From Duganella margarita (lineage in GTDB: Bacteria; Pseudomonadota; Gammaproteobacteria; Burkholderiales; Burkholderiaceae_D), in contig NZ_WWCS01000002.1 of NCBI RefSeq assembly GCF_009857535.1, positions 248,001 through 312,000 on the forward strand: a DNA stretch of 64,000 nt, given 5' to 3'. The translations under genes and the position numbers were made by a program. Positions 10,908 through 19,832 of this stretch are shown here, piece after piece (the first letter of the stretch is position 1; each line of letters begins with the position of its first letter). The notes beneath the pieces are model-generated. The model was not told the DNA's origin. It searched no databases and saw only the letters and a list, made by a program, of their open reading frames with translations.

Positions 10908-11833
10908 GTGGAACTCGCAGCAAAAATATCGGGGGCGTAGGGAACGCGGATGCTGGCGCGCGTGCCGCCGGTCAGCGGCGCTTCGATCACCAGCTGCGCG
11001 CGGTTGCCGTACTGGATGCGCAGGCGTTCGCGCACATTGGCCAGGCCGAGGCCGTCGCCGGCGAAGGCGTTGAAGCCGACGCCGTCGTCGCATACATCCA
11101 CTTGCAGCATCTGGCCGTCGACCGCAGCGCGGATGTCGATGCGGCCGCCGGCGATCTTCGGCTCCAGTCCGTGCTTGATGGCGTTTTCGATCAGGATCTG
11201 CAGCATCATCACCGGGAAGGTGGCGCTCAGCATCTCGTCCGGCACGTCGATCGACACGGCCAGCCGCGAGCGCATGCGCGCCTGCATGATGGCCAGGTAG
11301 GCGCGCGACATCTCGATCTGCCGGCCCAGCGTGCCGGAACCCTTGGCGCGCATCTGCGGCAGCGTGGCGCGCAGGTAGTCGATCAGGTTCTGGTGGATGC
11401 GCGCCGCCTGCGGCGGGTCGGTTTCGATCAACTGGCCGATCAGCGCCAGGGTGTTGAACAAAAAGTGCGGCTCGACCTGGGCCTGCAAGGCCGCCATGCG
11501 CGCCTCGACCACGCGCCGTTCGATGCTTTCCTCGTCGGCGTGCGATTCGGCGTTGCGCGCTTCCAGCTCGGCCTTGCGCTTGCCGCCGGCCAGCACCTTC
11601 AGGCCGAACGACACCAGGATGAAGCCCCAGGTCTGGTCGTTCATGTGGAACAGCGACGCCGACAGGATCAGCAACAGCAGCCAGATGATGACCAGCTTGC
11701 GCCACTCCACCTGCGCCAGCCAGTCGAAGAAATGCCACCAGACGCTGACGGCGGTTTCGCCGATTTCGCGGACGATGTCCAGCAGGCTCTTGGCATTTTT
11801 ATAGCTGGCCTGGGCCAGCCGGTGCTTTTTCAT
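10904..11833 (-). CDS. LytS/AlgZ-type sensor histidine kinase
   Basis: The 309-residue protein has one or two hydrophobic segments near residues 47-62 and 68-83, a short coiled linker, then a His_kinase domain with phospho-acceptor His123 in EPHFLFN. An HATPase domain follows, with IENAIKHGLEP (N box) and DDGVGF and GLGLANVRERL (G boxes). There is no separate sensor domain, so input may come through the membrane region or the small membrane protein encoded just upstream, with which it overlaps by 4 bp. Confidence 0.94.
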   Translation of the reverse strand: MKKHRLAQASYKNAKSLLDIVREIGETAVSVWWHFFDWLAQVEWRKLVIIWLLLLILSASLFHMNDQTWGFILVSFGLKVLAGGKRKAELEARNAESHADEESIERRVVEARMAALQAQVEPHFLFNTLALIGQLIETDPPQAARIHQNLIDYLRATLPQMRAKGSGTLGRQIEMSRAYLAIMQARMRSRLAVSIDVPDEMLSATFPVMMLQILIENAIKHGLEPKIAGGRIDIRAAVDGQMLQVDVCDDGVGFNAFAGDGLGLANVRERLRIQYGNRAQLVIEAPLTGGTRASIRVPYAPDIFAASST

Positions 11834-12081
11834 TCAACGTGCTCCTGGGCGCGTTTGGCGCGGCGGCCGCTGACGACACAGGCGCCGACCGCCACCTTGA
11901 TCAGCATGAAGGCGACGAACAGCACCAGCGCCAACGGCAGGATCGAGAACAGGAAGGCCAGCACCAGCGCCGCACCCAGCAGGGCCGGCGGCGACATGCG
12001 GCCGATCAGGCGGCCGGCGTAGCGCAGCAGATTGGTCAGGGCCTGGAAAATTTCGTCGATGAGGGCGGTGGCTTGGTTCAT
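11830..12081 (-). CDS. Small membrane protein linked to the LytS/LytTR pair
   Basis: The 83-residue protein starts at 12081 behind GGAGA. Residues 1-30 are amphipathic (ALIDEIFQALTNLLRYAGRLIGR), then a long hydrophobic stretch (about 33-66) could make two short transmembrane helices. The tail is basic (SGRRAKRAQEHVE). The ATGA overlap with the kinase gene makes it the first gene of a three-gene operon. No known family is recognised. A role as accessory or signal-sensing partner of the kinase is inferred from position only. Confidence 0.7.
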   Translation of the reverse strand: MNQATALIDEIFQALTNLLRYAGRLIGRMSPPALLGAALVLAFLFSILPLALVLFVAFMLIKVAVGACVVSGRRAKRAQEHVE

Positions 12082-12456
12082 TTTGTTGTCTCCATAAAGG
12101 CGTTGCGATGAGAGCACTGTAGCAAAGCCCTGCAACGCCGCGTAGTGGATTCCGATCAACTGCGCTTTCGCGGGCATGGCCGGTTATTGCGCAGGATGAA
12201 TGGCGGCTTGCCATTCCCTTGCCAGCAGCAATGCGCGCAGGGGCGGCGCATCGGCCTGATTCCGCTAACGCAAGCACAAATGCGGCAGTGTAGGGTTTCT
12301 TTTGAAAAATTTATCATGGCTTTTTTGCTACGGACGGCGATAAAAAAATGCTAAAACGTATTTTTCTTTGCGGTATCTCATGATACACTTAATGCAATTA
12401 AATTTATGTTTGAGTAACTTAACGTAAATCAACGCTGTTTTCTCCCAAGGACCCAC
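12082..12456. promoter_or_regulatory. Divergent intergenic region before the PEP-CTERM gene
   Basis: No gene is supported in this 375-bp gap. Positions 12290-12425 are strongly AT-rich compared with the flanks. A possible -10 box TACACT lies at 12384-12389, overlapping the inverted repeat GTATC-TCAT-GATAC (12373-12386), which could be an operator. No convincing -35 box was found. The half nearer the two-component operon (12082-12290) is GC-rich and featureless apart from the GGAGA ribosome site next to the small membrane protein gene. Confidence 0.45.
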
Positions 12457-13515
12457 ATGACCGCACGCAGCCTGACCCTGATCGCCGCCGCCACCCTGCT
12501 GGCTGGTTCCGCACACGCAACCACCGCGCTGACCGCGAAGGATGCCGTGACCCAGTTTAACGTTATCGCCTGGAACGACTACACCACCACCTCGCACGTA
12601 CAGGGCCGCACTTTCGTCGGCAATAACCTGATCGGCAATGGCGCCGTGCTGAGCCAGGAATCCGGCAAGATGCCGGCATCGGCGTTTGCCGGTCTGACCG
12701 TCATCGGCAACATGAGCGGCGCTACCGTTGAAAACGGTGGGGTGTATGCCGGCAGCATCAGTAATTCGATCATCAACAACGGCTCGTCCTATATCAAGGG
12801 CAATTCGACCAACACCAGCTACAACGGCAGCGGCAACTATTACGCCGGCGGCACCGTCAGTGGCGGCAACCTCAACCAGCAACGGTCGACCACCGCCAAT
12901 GCGCTGCAAACCGGCTACAAGGATGCGGCTCAGAGCACCGGCGTCAGCAATACCAACGACATGGCCAACATTGTGCAGGGCTACTCGGCGTATCTGAGCC
13001 TGCTCCAGTCCACCGGCGGCACCGTCGATATCAGCTCCGACAAGCATACCGTGACGTTCAACGCCAAGGCCGACGCCAACGGCGTTGCTGTGTTTGACCT
13101 GACCTCGTTGGAAAGCGACATCTTCAACAGCACCGTCACCGACTTTAAGTTCAACCTGAATGGCGCGTCCGGCGTGGTATTCAACACTAACGATGCGAAT
13201 CTGACCCTGAACGTCAACGTGAACCGCGCCGACCTCGGCGGCAAACTGGTCTGGAACTTCGCCGGCGCCACCAGCGTCACTGCCGACAAGACCTTTGACG
13301 GCCAGATTCTGGTAGCGAATGGTACTTTCAGCAATCTCAACGCCAATGTCAACGGCGGCGTCTATGCCAAGAACGTGATCTCGACCGGCGAAATCCATCA
13401 GGTAACCCTGGCGGCGACGGTGCCGGAACCGGAAACCTACGCCATGCTGATGGCTGGCCTGGGCATGGTAGGCTTTATGGCGCGCCGCCGCCGGCAGGCT
13501 GCGCCGGCACGCTGA
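12457..13515 (+). CDS. Choice-of-anchor A domain protein with PEP-CTERM anchor
   Basis: A signal peptide (residues 1-22, ending AHA) leads into a choice-of-anchor A domain of about 290 residues. It is rich in Asn, Ser, Thr and Gly, with repeating beta-strand patterns such as GATVENGGVYAGSISNSIINNG. The C-terminus is a sorting signal: VPEPETYAMLMAGLG, a hydrophobic helix, then RRRR. Such proteins are exported by Sec, processed by exosortase (EpsH family) and placed in the outer envelope or matrix. The exosortase itself is not in this window. The last 41 bp overlap the convergent tetR-type gene. Confidence 0.92.
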   Translation: MTARSLTLIAAATLLAGSAHATTALTAKDAVTQFNVIAWNDYTTTSHVQGRTFVGNNLIGNGAVLSQESGKMPASAFAGLTVIGNMSGATVENGGVYAGSISNSIINNGSSYIKGNSTNTSYNGSGNYYAGGTVSGGNLNQQRSTTANALQTGYKDAAQSTGVSNTNDMANIVQGYSAYLSLLQSTGGTVDISSDKHTVTFNAKADANGVAVFDLTSLESDIFNSTVTDFKFNLNGASGVVFNTNDANLTLNVNVNRADLGGKLVWNFAGATSVTADKTFDGQILVANGTFSNLNANVNGGVYAKNVISTGEIHQVTLAATVPEPETYAMLMAGLGMVGFMARRRRQAAPAR

Positions 13516-14134
13516 TCGCCGCCAGCACCATATCGACGATGACCTTCTCGGCATCGTCGAAATCTTTTTTGGTCAGCTGTTTGCGGTTCAGCACCAGCGC
13601 CATCTGGGCCGAGAAGTCCGCATAGGACTGCGTCATCGCCCAGATCGCAAACAGCAGATGGGTCGCGTTCAGCGGCGCCATTTTCCCTTCGCTGATCCAG
13701 CGTTCAAATACCTCGATATCCTTGCGCACCAGCGGCACCACGCGGTTCTGTATCTGGCCACCGTACAGCGGCGCGCCGCTGATTACTTCCATCGCGTAGA
13801 CGCGCGACGCCCATGGATTCTCGCGCGAGAATTTCAGCTTGGCCTGGACGTAGGTACGCAGCACTTCGCGCGGTTCCTGGTCGGCGGCCGCCAGGCTTTC
13901 CATGCGCGCCAGCCAGTCGTCCAGCACTTCGTCCAGCACGCGCTGGTACAGCGACTGCTTGGTGGGGAAGTAGTACATCAGGTTCTGTTTCGACAGGCCG
14001 GCGTTTTCCGCCACCGTGGCGATCGAGGTGCCTTCGTAGCCGCATTCGGCAAACACGCGCACCGCTTCGGCGGTGATCTCCGCTTCCAGCTTGTCGCGGT
14101 TGAGCAGGCGACGGTTGATTTTTACTGTCGGCAT
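13475..14134 (-). CDS. TetR-family regulator, RutR-like
   Basis: The 219-residue protein has an N-terminal TetR helix-turn-helix (TSIATVAENAGLSKQNLMYYF) and a C-terminal ligand domain closely resembling E. coli RutR (compare KFSRENPWASRVYAMEVISGAP and LFAIWAMTQSYADFSAQ). RutR senses uracil and thymine. Its position next to a full reductive pyrimidine pathway fits a uracil-responsive regulator of that operon. The ATG at 14134 was chosen because homologous sequence begins there; the start lies inside the end of the upstream mocR-like gene (13-bp overlap), so the two regulators are co-transcribed. Confidence 0.9.
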   Translation of the reverse strand: MPTVKINRRLLNRDKLEAEITAEAVRVFAECGYEGTSIATVAENAGLSKQNLMYYFPTKQSLYQRVLDEVLDDWLARMESLAAADQEPREVLRTYVQAKLKFSRENPWASRVYAMEVISGAPLYGGQIQNRVVPLVRKDIEVFERWISEGKMAPLNATHLLFAIWAMTQSYADFSAQMALVLNRKQLTKKDFDDAEKVIVDMVLAAISVPAQPAGGGAP

Positions 14135-15582
14135 ATCAGTTTCAGGAAGTTGAGCAGTTGCGGGTGGTCGGCATACGCCACGTTGAAGCGGAACCAGATC
14201 GCTTCCGGCGCGCGCAGCATGAAGAAGTCGCACGGCGACAGCAAAATGCCATGTTTCAACGCGAGGTCGGCGATGACTTTGCCGTTCCAGGCGGGCGAGG
14301 GCGCGTCGTGCCAGCCGGCGCTGACGAACATGCCGCCGCGCGGCCGCGCCAGCAAGGTCATGCCGACGTCGCGCAGGCTGGCCATGGCGCGTTCGCGGCC
14401 GGCGTCCAGCTGCGTCACCAGTTTGTCCACCATGCGCTTGTAGGGGCGGGCGGTGATGGCGTGGTAGACGGCGCGTTCGTTGATCTCGGAGGTGGTGAGG
14501 CCGGTCAGCATTTTCACCCGCAGCAGTTCGGGGATCAGCGACGACGAGGCGCTGATCGAGCCGACCCGCAGCACCGGCGACAGCGTCTTGGAAAAACTGC
14601 CGACGCGGATCACGCGCCGCAAGCCGTCCATCGCCGCCAGCGAAGCCTCGCCGCGCGGCGCCAGTTCGCGGTAAATGTCGTCCTCCACCAGCCAGAAGTC
14701 GAACTGCTCGGCCAGCGCCAGCAGCCGGTGCGCCTGCGCTGCGCTCAAGGAGGTGCCCAGCGGATTTTGCAGCACGGTGTTGACGAACATGAGCTTGGGC
14801 TGCGTCAGCGCGGCCTGCTGCGCCAGCAGATCCAGATCCAGGCCGTTTTCGCCGCGCGGAATGCCGACCGCGATGCAGCCATGGTGGCGAATTAACGACA
14901 GCAGGTTGCTGTAGCCGGGATCTTCGACCAGCACGGTGTCACCCGGCTTGGTCAGCGTGCGCAGAATCAGGTCGAAGGCGTGGGTGGCGCCGTGGGTTAG
15001 CAGGATTTGTTCGGCTTCGACCGGGAACAGCTCGTCGCCCAGCGTGGCGGTCAGGTGCTGGCGCAGCGTTGGGAAGCCGAGCGGGTGGCCGTAGCCGCGC
15101 AGACGGTTGGCCGGAATCTTCATGGCCTGGCGCACGGCGTCGAGGATGGTGTCTTCGCCATACCACTCGGGCGGCAGCCAGCCGGCGCCCACCGGCAGCG
15201 CCTCCGACACGCCGGAATACAGCTCGGGCGTGAGGGCGTCGATGGCCAGCGGCGCGGCGCTGGGCGCAGCCTGCAGCAGCGTGGCCGGCACGTCCTGGCG
15301 GGCGACAAAGTAGCCGGAGCCGCGCCGCGACGACAGCAGGCCGAGCGTCACCAGCCGGTCGTAGGACTCGACAACTGTAAAGGTGCTGACGCCATTACAC
15401 TTGGCGAACTGCCGTACCGACGGCATCTTAGTTCCCACGCGCAACTCCCGGCTGCCGACCATGCTGCTGATGGCGCTCACGATCTGCTCCACCAGGCTGT
15501 CTTTGTGCCGGCGTTCGATGGCGACGCAGGGCCAGCTAGGCGGCCCGCCGGTTTGATCGATGACAGCACTTGCCTCTTCCAT
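14122..15582 (-). CDS. MocR-type (GntR/aminotransferase) regulator
   Basis: The 486-residue protein combines a GntR winged helix (about residues 20-90, LRVGTKMPSVRQFAKCNGVS) with a fold-type I aminotransferase domain. In the latter, SFSKTLSP carries the PLP lysine and VEDDIYRE the cofactor-ring Asp. Proteins of this family bind PLP and an amino-compound effector and usually control a divergent gene, as GabR controls gabT. Here the divergent gene encodes the beta-alanine-type aminotransferase, so beta-alanine or its aldimine is a plausible effector. The start at 15582 has GGAG 6 bp upstream. Confidence 0.92.
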   Translation of the reverse strand: MEEASAVIDQTGGPPSWPCVAIERRHKDSLVEQIVSAISSMVGSRELRVGTKMPSVRQFAKCNGVSTFTVVESYDRLVTLGLLSSRRGSGYFVARQDVPATLLQAAPSAAPLAIDALTPELYSGVSEALPVGAGWLPPEWYGEDTILDAVRQAMKIPANRLRGYGHPLGFPTLRQHLTATLGDELFPVEAEQILLTHGATHAFDLILRTLTKPGDTVLVEDPGYSNLLSLIRHHGCIAVGIPRGENGLDLDLLAQQAALTQPKLMFVNTVLQNPLGTSLSAAQAHRLLALAEQFDFWLVEDDIYRELAPRGEASLAAMDGLRRVIRVGSFSKTLSPVLRVGSISASSSLIPELLRVKMLTGLTTSEINERAVYHAITARPYKRMVDKLVTQLDAGRERAMASLRDVGMTLLARPRGGMFVSAGWHDAPSPAWNGKVIADLALKHGILLSPCDFFMLRAPEAIWFRFNVAYADHPQLLNFLKLICRQ

Positions 15583-15772
15583 CCTTGACTCCACGCAGCG
15601 AAAGTGAAACTGTAGTGTTTTTGTTGCCAGTACGGTTGGACAGTTTGATGAATTGTGTATCTGTGCCATAGTTGTTGCGCTGTCTATTATTGCATCATCA
15701 TTTTGCCAACTGGTAAATTTTTTTACGGTCTGTCAAAAAAATCCGAAAGCAGTTGTTTCATAGGAGAGGTGC
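15583..15772. promoter_or_regulatory. Divergent control region of the pyrimidine catabolic operon
   Basis: This 190-bp AT-rich gap lies between the MocR-like regulator and the aminotransferase gene. The pentamer TGCCA occurs at 15625, 15664 and 15704, all on the same strand with spacings of 39 and 40 bp. Two of the copies lie in longer similar contexts (TTGCCAGTACGG and TTGCCAACTGG). MocR proteins are known to bind direct repeats, so these are candidate operator sites. AGGAGAGG precedes the aminotransferase ATG. Confidence 0.5.
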
Positions 15773-17089
15773 ATGAACGAGTCTCGACCAGTATCGATGG
15801 AATCCTTCTGGATGCCATTTACGAACAACCGCGATTTCAAGGCGCATCCGCGCCTGCTGGTATCGGCGGAAGGCATGTACTACAAGGACGTGGACGGCCG
15901 CAGTATCCTGGACGGCGCCGCCGGCCTGTGGTGCGTGCCGTGCGGCCACGCGCAGCCGAAGATCGTCGCCGCCGTGCGCGAGATGGTCGGCCAGCTGGAC
16001 TTCGCGCCGACCTTCCAGATGGGCCACCCGGCCGCCTTCGACCTGGCGGAAGCGCTGATGGAATACACCAACCATCGCTTCGGCCACGTCTTCTACACCA
16101 ATTCCGGTTCCGAGGCGGTCGACACGGCGCTGAAAATCGCGCTGGCGTATCACAAGGCGCGCGGTGAGGCCAGCCGCACGCGCTTTATCGGCCGCGAACG
16201 CGGTTACCACGGCGTCGGCTTCGGCGGCATTTCAGTGGGCGGCATCGCCGGCAACCGCAAGCCGTATGGCGTCATGCTGCCCGGCGTCGATCACCTGCCG
16301 CACACCCACAATCTTGAGAAGAACGCCTACACGCGCGGCGAGCCGGAACACGGCGCCAACCTGGCCGATGAACTGGAGCGCATCGTCACGCTGCACGACG
16401 CCTCGACCATCGCGGCGGTCATCGTCGAGCCGGTGGCTGGATCGACCGGCGTGCTGATTCCGCCGAAGGGCTATCTGAAGCGTCTGCGCGAGCTGTGCAC
16501 CAAGCACGGCATCCTGCTGATCTTCGATGAAGTGATCACCGGCTTTGGCCGGCTGACCACGCCGTTCGCCGCCGATTACTTCGACGTCGAACCGGACCTG
16601 ATGACCACCGCCAAGGGCCTCACCAACGGCACCATTCCAATGGGTGCGGTATTCAGCAAAAAGCATATCCACGACGCCTTCATGGACGCGCCGGCCGGCA
16701 TTGAGCTGTTCCACGGTTACACCTACTCGGGCCACCCGGTGGCTTGCGCCGCTTCGCTGGCGACGCTGGAAGTCTTCAAGGAGCAGAAGATCCTGGAGCA
16801 CGCCGCCGGCATGGCCGAATACTGGGCCGACGCGGTGCATTCGCTGAAAGGCCTGCCGCACGTGATCGACATCCGCACGATTGGCCTGATCGCCGGCATC
16901 GAGCTGGCGCCGATTGCCGGCAAGCCCGGTGCGCGCGCGTTTGCCGCTTTCAAGCAGGCGTTCGAGGATGGCATCCTGATTCGCGTGACCGGCGACATCA
17001 TCGCCTTGTCGCCGCCGCTGGTGCTGGAGAAAAAACATATTGACGAGTTGTTCGGAAAGCTGAGGGAAGTACTTAAAAACCTGGACTAA
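15773..17089 (+). CDS. Omega-amino acid:pyruvate aminotransferase (beta-alanine type)
   Basis: This class III PLP aminotransferase of 438 residues has FYTNSGSEAVDTALKIA (cofactor phosphate site), IFDEVITGFGR (Asp that pairs with the PLP ring nitrogen) and the PLP lysine Lys281 in TTAKGLTNG. It most likely transfers the amino group of beta-alanine (or 3-aminoisobutyrate) to pyruvate, giving malonate (or methylmalonate) semialdehyde and L-alanine. The context is decisive: enzymes making beta-alanine, removing the semialdehyde and recycling alanine all follow on the same strand. Confidence 0.9.
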   Translation: MNESRPVSMESFWMPFTNNRDFKAHPRLLVSAEGMYYKDVDGRSILDGAAGLWCVPCGHAQPKIVAAVREMVGQLDFAPTFQMGHPAAFDLAEALMEYTNHRFGHVFYTNSGSEAVDTALKIALAYHKARGEASRTRFIGRERGYHGVGFGGISVGGIAGNRKPYGVMLPGVDHLPHTHNLEKNAYTRGEPEHGANLADELERIVTLHDASTIAAVIVEPVAGSTGVLIPPKGYLKRLRELCTKHGILLIFDEVITGFGRLTTPFAADYFDVEPDLMTTAKGLTNGTIPMGAVFSKKHIHDAFMDAPAGIELFHGYTYSGHPVACAASLATLEVFKEQKILEHAAGMAEYWADAVHSLKGLPHVIDIRTIGLIAGIELAPIAGKPGARAFAAFKQAFEDGILIRVTGDIIALSPPLVLEKKHIDELFGKLREVLKNLD

Positions 17090-17091
17090 CC

Positions 17092-17164
17092 ACGTCGTCC
17101 CGGCGAAAGCCGCGACCCATGCTGAGCATAACCGCCATGGACTCCCGCATTCGCGGGAGTGACG
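17092..17164. repeat. Paired dRS3/REPIN-like repeat, copy D
   Basis: A left unit diverged from the consensus (GTCCCGGCGAAAGCCGCGAC) and a right unit ACTCCC-N8-GGGAGT at 17141-17160 are flanked by ACGTC and GTGACG. The spacer holds CCATGCTGAGCAT. It sits between the aminotransferase gene and ald. Confidence 0.8.
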
Positions 17165-17182
17165 ACCAATAAGGAGACAAAC

Positions 17183-18298
17183 ATGCTGGTCGGCGTCCCA
17201 AAAGAGATTAAGAACCAGGAGTCCCGCGTTGGCCTTACCCCGGCCAGCGTCAAAGAACTCATTTTGCGTGGTCATCAAGTATTGGTACAACAAAACGCCG
17301 GCGCGGCCATTGGCCTGACGGATGCAATGTATGAAGGATCCGGCGCCACCATCATCGCCGACGCCGCAGAAATTTTTGCGCGCGCCGAGATGATCGTCAA
17401 GGTGAAGGAACCGCAAGCGCAGGAATGCGCGATGCTGCGCGAAGGACAGATTCTGTACACCTATCTGCACCTCGCGCCGGACCCGGAGCAGACCAGGGCT
17501 CTTGTGGCGTCGGGCGCGGTCTGCATCGCCTACGAAACCATCACCGGCCCTAACGGCGGCTTGCCGCTGCTGGCGCCGATGAGCGAAGTGGCGGGGCGCA
17601 TGTCGATCCAGGCCGGCGCCGCGCACCTGGAGAAATCCAAGGGCGGCATGGGTTTGCTGCTGGGCGGCGTGCCAGGTGTGGCGCCGGGGCATATCGCCAT
17701 CATCGGCGCCGGCGTGGTCGGCACCAATGCCTTACAGATGGCGGTCGGCATCGGCGCGCGCGTGACCATCCTCGATAAAAACGTGGACCGCCTGCGCCAG
17801 CTGGATCTCGTGTACGGCAACCGTGTCGCCACCATGTATTCCAACGCGCACTCGATCGAGGAAGCGGTGCTGGATGCGGACCTAGTGATCGGCGGCGTGC
17901 TGGTGCCGGGAGCGGCGGCGCCCAAGCTGGTGACCAAGTCCATGATCGCGCGCATGAAGCAGGGTGCGGTGGTGGTGGATGTGGCGATCGACCAGGGCGG
18001 CTGCTTTGAAACGTCGCACGCCACCACCCACGAGCAGCCGACGTATGTGGTGGACGGCGTGGTGCATTACTGCGTGGCGAATATGCCCGGCGCAGTGGCG
18101 CGCACTTCGACCTTCGCATTGAACAACGCAACGATAGGCCATGCGCTAGCGCTGGCCGACAAGGGTTGGCAGAAGGCGCTGAAAGCCAATCCGCATCTGA
18201 AGAATGGTTTGAATGTCTGCCAGGGCAAGGTCACTTATGAAGCGGTGGCGCACGGCCTTGGTTATCACTACGTAGACGCGGACAGCCTCTTAGGTTAA
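17183..18298 (+). CDS. ald: Alanine dehydrogenase
   Basis: The enzyme interconverts L-alanine and pyruvate plus ammonia with NAD. The 371-residue protein begins MLVGVPKEIKNQESRVG, the family N-terminus with the substrate-binding Arg. It carries VKVKEP with the catalytic-site Lys, the Rossmann motif IIGAGVVGTNALQMAVGIGA near residue 175, and NMPGAVARTSTFALNNAT near the C-terminus. AAGGAG precedes the ATG at 17183. Next to the pyruvate-dependent aminotransferase it would regenerate pyruvate and release ammonia, pulling beta-alanine breakdown forward. Confidence 0.96.
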   Translation: MLVGVPKEIKNQESRVGLTPASVKELILRGHQVLVQQNAGAAIGLTDAMYEGSGATIIADAAEIFARAEMIVKVKEPQAQECAMLREGQILYTYLHLAPDPEQTRALVASGAVCIAYETITGPNGGLPLLAPMSEVAGRMSIQAGAAHLEKSKGGMGLLLGGVPGVAPGHIAIIGAGVVGTNALQMAVGIGARVTILDKNVDRLRQLDLVYGNRVATMYSNAHSIEEAVLDADLVIGGVLVPGAAAPKLVTKSMIARMKQGAVVVDVAIDQGGCFETSHATTHEQPTYVVDGVVHYCVANMPGAVARTSTFALNNATIGHALALADKGWQKALKANPHLKNGLNVCQGKVTYEAVAHGLGYHYVDADSLLG

Positions 18299-18320
18299 GC
18301 CGTACACTTGAAAGAGCATC

Positions 18321-19814
18321 ATGGATACGATCACCCATTTCATCAACGGCGTTACCGTCGATACGCAAAGCGGCCGCCATGCAGACGTGTTCAATCCAGC
18401 ATTGGGCGAACCGGTAGCCAGGGTGGCGCTGGGCACTGCGGAAGAAGTTGACGCCGCCGTGCGCGCCGCCGAACAGGCATTTCCTTCGTGGTCCGCCACG
18501 CCACCGCTGACGCGCGCGCGCGTGTTGTTCAAGTACCTGCAACTGTGCCAGCAGCATGTGGACGAATTCGCGGCGATGATCACGCGCGAACATGGAAAGA
18601 CCTTCGAGGATGCCAAGGGCGAAGTGGCGCGTGGCATCGAGATGGTGGAATTTGCAGTCGGCATTCCGCAAATGCTGAAGGGCGAATTCACCGACCAGAT
18701 TTCGCGCGGCATCGATGCGTGGTCGATGCGCCAGGCGCTGGGTGTGGTGGCGGGCATTACGCCGTTTAACTTCCCGGTGATGGTGCCGATGTGGATGTTC
18801 CCGGTGGCGCTGGCCTGCGGGAACACTTTTATTCTGAAGCCTTCCGAGCGCGATCCTTCGGCGTCGCTGCTGCATGCGCGTCTGCTGAAGGAAGCCGGTT
18901 TGCCGGATGGCGTGTTCAATGTGGTGCAGGGAGATAAAGTGACTGTTGATGCGCTGCTCGATCATCCGGTGGTGCAGGCGATCAGCTTTGTCGGCTCGAC
19001 GCCGATTGCGGAATATATCTACTCGCGCGGCTGCGCTGCGGGAAAACGCGTGCAGGCATTGGGCGGCGCCAAGAACCATATGGTGGTGATGCCGGATGCG
19101 GATATGGAGATGACGGTGGATGCGCTGATGGGTGCCGCTTTCGGCTCGGCCGGAGAACGTTGCATGGCGATTTCGGTGGTTGTCGCCGTCGGCGATGCAG
19201 GCGACAAGATTGTCGATGCACTGGCAAAGCGCACCGCTGCACTGAAAGTGCGCGACGGTATGGCGTCGGATGCTGAAATGGGGCCGGTCGTCAGCAGCGC
19301 AGCCAAGCAGCGTATAGAGCGCTTGATTGGCGAGGGCGTTGAGCAAGGCGCCAAATTGGTGGTCGATGGACGCGATCACAAGGTGGTCGGACGCGAGAAC
19401 GGCTTCTTCATCGGCGGCACGTTGTTCGACCACGTCACGCCGGATATGACGATTTACAAGGAAGAGATTTTCGGCCCGGTGCTGTGCATGCTGCGCGCGC
19501 CGGACGTGGGCACGGCGGTAGAGCTGATCAACCGCAACGAGTACGGCAACGGCGTAGCGATCTACACGCGCGACGGCGGCGTGGCCCGCGAATTCGTGCG
19601 GCAGATTCAAGTCGGCATGGTGGGCGTGAATGTGCCGCTGCCGGTGCCGATGGCGTTCAACAGTTTCGGCGGCTGGAAGCGCAGTCTGTTTGGCGATCAT
19701 CATGCCTATGGTCCGGAAGGCGTGCGCTTCTACACGCGCCACAAAGCGGTGATGCAGCGCTGGCCCAACACCGCCAGCGCTGGCGCGGAATTTGCATTCC
19801 CACAGATGAAATAA
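18321..19814 (+). CDS. mmsA: (Methyl)malonate-semialdehyde dehydrogenase, CoA-acylating
   Basis: MmsA oxidises malonate semialdehyde to acetyl-CoA, or methylmalonate semialdehyde to propionyl-CoA, with loss of CO2. The 497-residue ALDH-fold protein has [13 protein letters not shown] near 150 and [10 protein letters not shown], where the usual general-base Glu is replaced by Asn, as is typical for CoA-acylating MmsA. The nucleophile Cys281 lies in GSAGERCMA. It completes the conversion of uracil or thymine carbon to CoA thioesters in this operon. Confidence 0.95.
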   Translation: MDTITHFINGVTVDTQSGRHADVFNPALGEPVARVALGTAEEVDAAVRAAEQAFPSWSATPPLTRARVLFKYLQLCQQHVDEFAAMITREHGKTFEDAKGEVARGIEMVEFAVGIPQMLKGEFTDQISRGIDAWSMRQALGVVAGITPFNFPVMVPMWMFPVALACGNTFILKPSERDPSASLLHARLLKEAGLPDGVFNVVQGDKVTVDALLDHPVVQAISFVGSTPIAEYIYSRGCAAGKRVQALGGAKNHMVVMPDADMEMTVDALMGAAFGSAGERCMAISVVVAVGDAGDKIVDALAKRTAALKVRDGMASDAEMGPVVSSAAKQRIERLIGEGVEQGAKLVVDGRDHKVVGRENGFFIGGTLFDHVTPDMTIYKEEIFGPVLCMLRAPDVGTAVELINRNEYGNGVAIYTRDGGVAREFVRQIQVGMVGVNVPLPVPMAFNSFGGWKRSLFGDHHAYGPEGVRFYTRHKAVMQRWPNTASAGAEFAFPQMK

Positions 19815-19832
19815 TTCGCCACCGAGGACACC

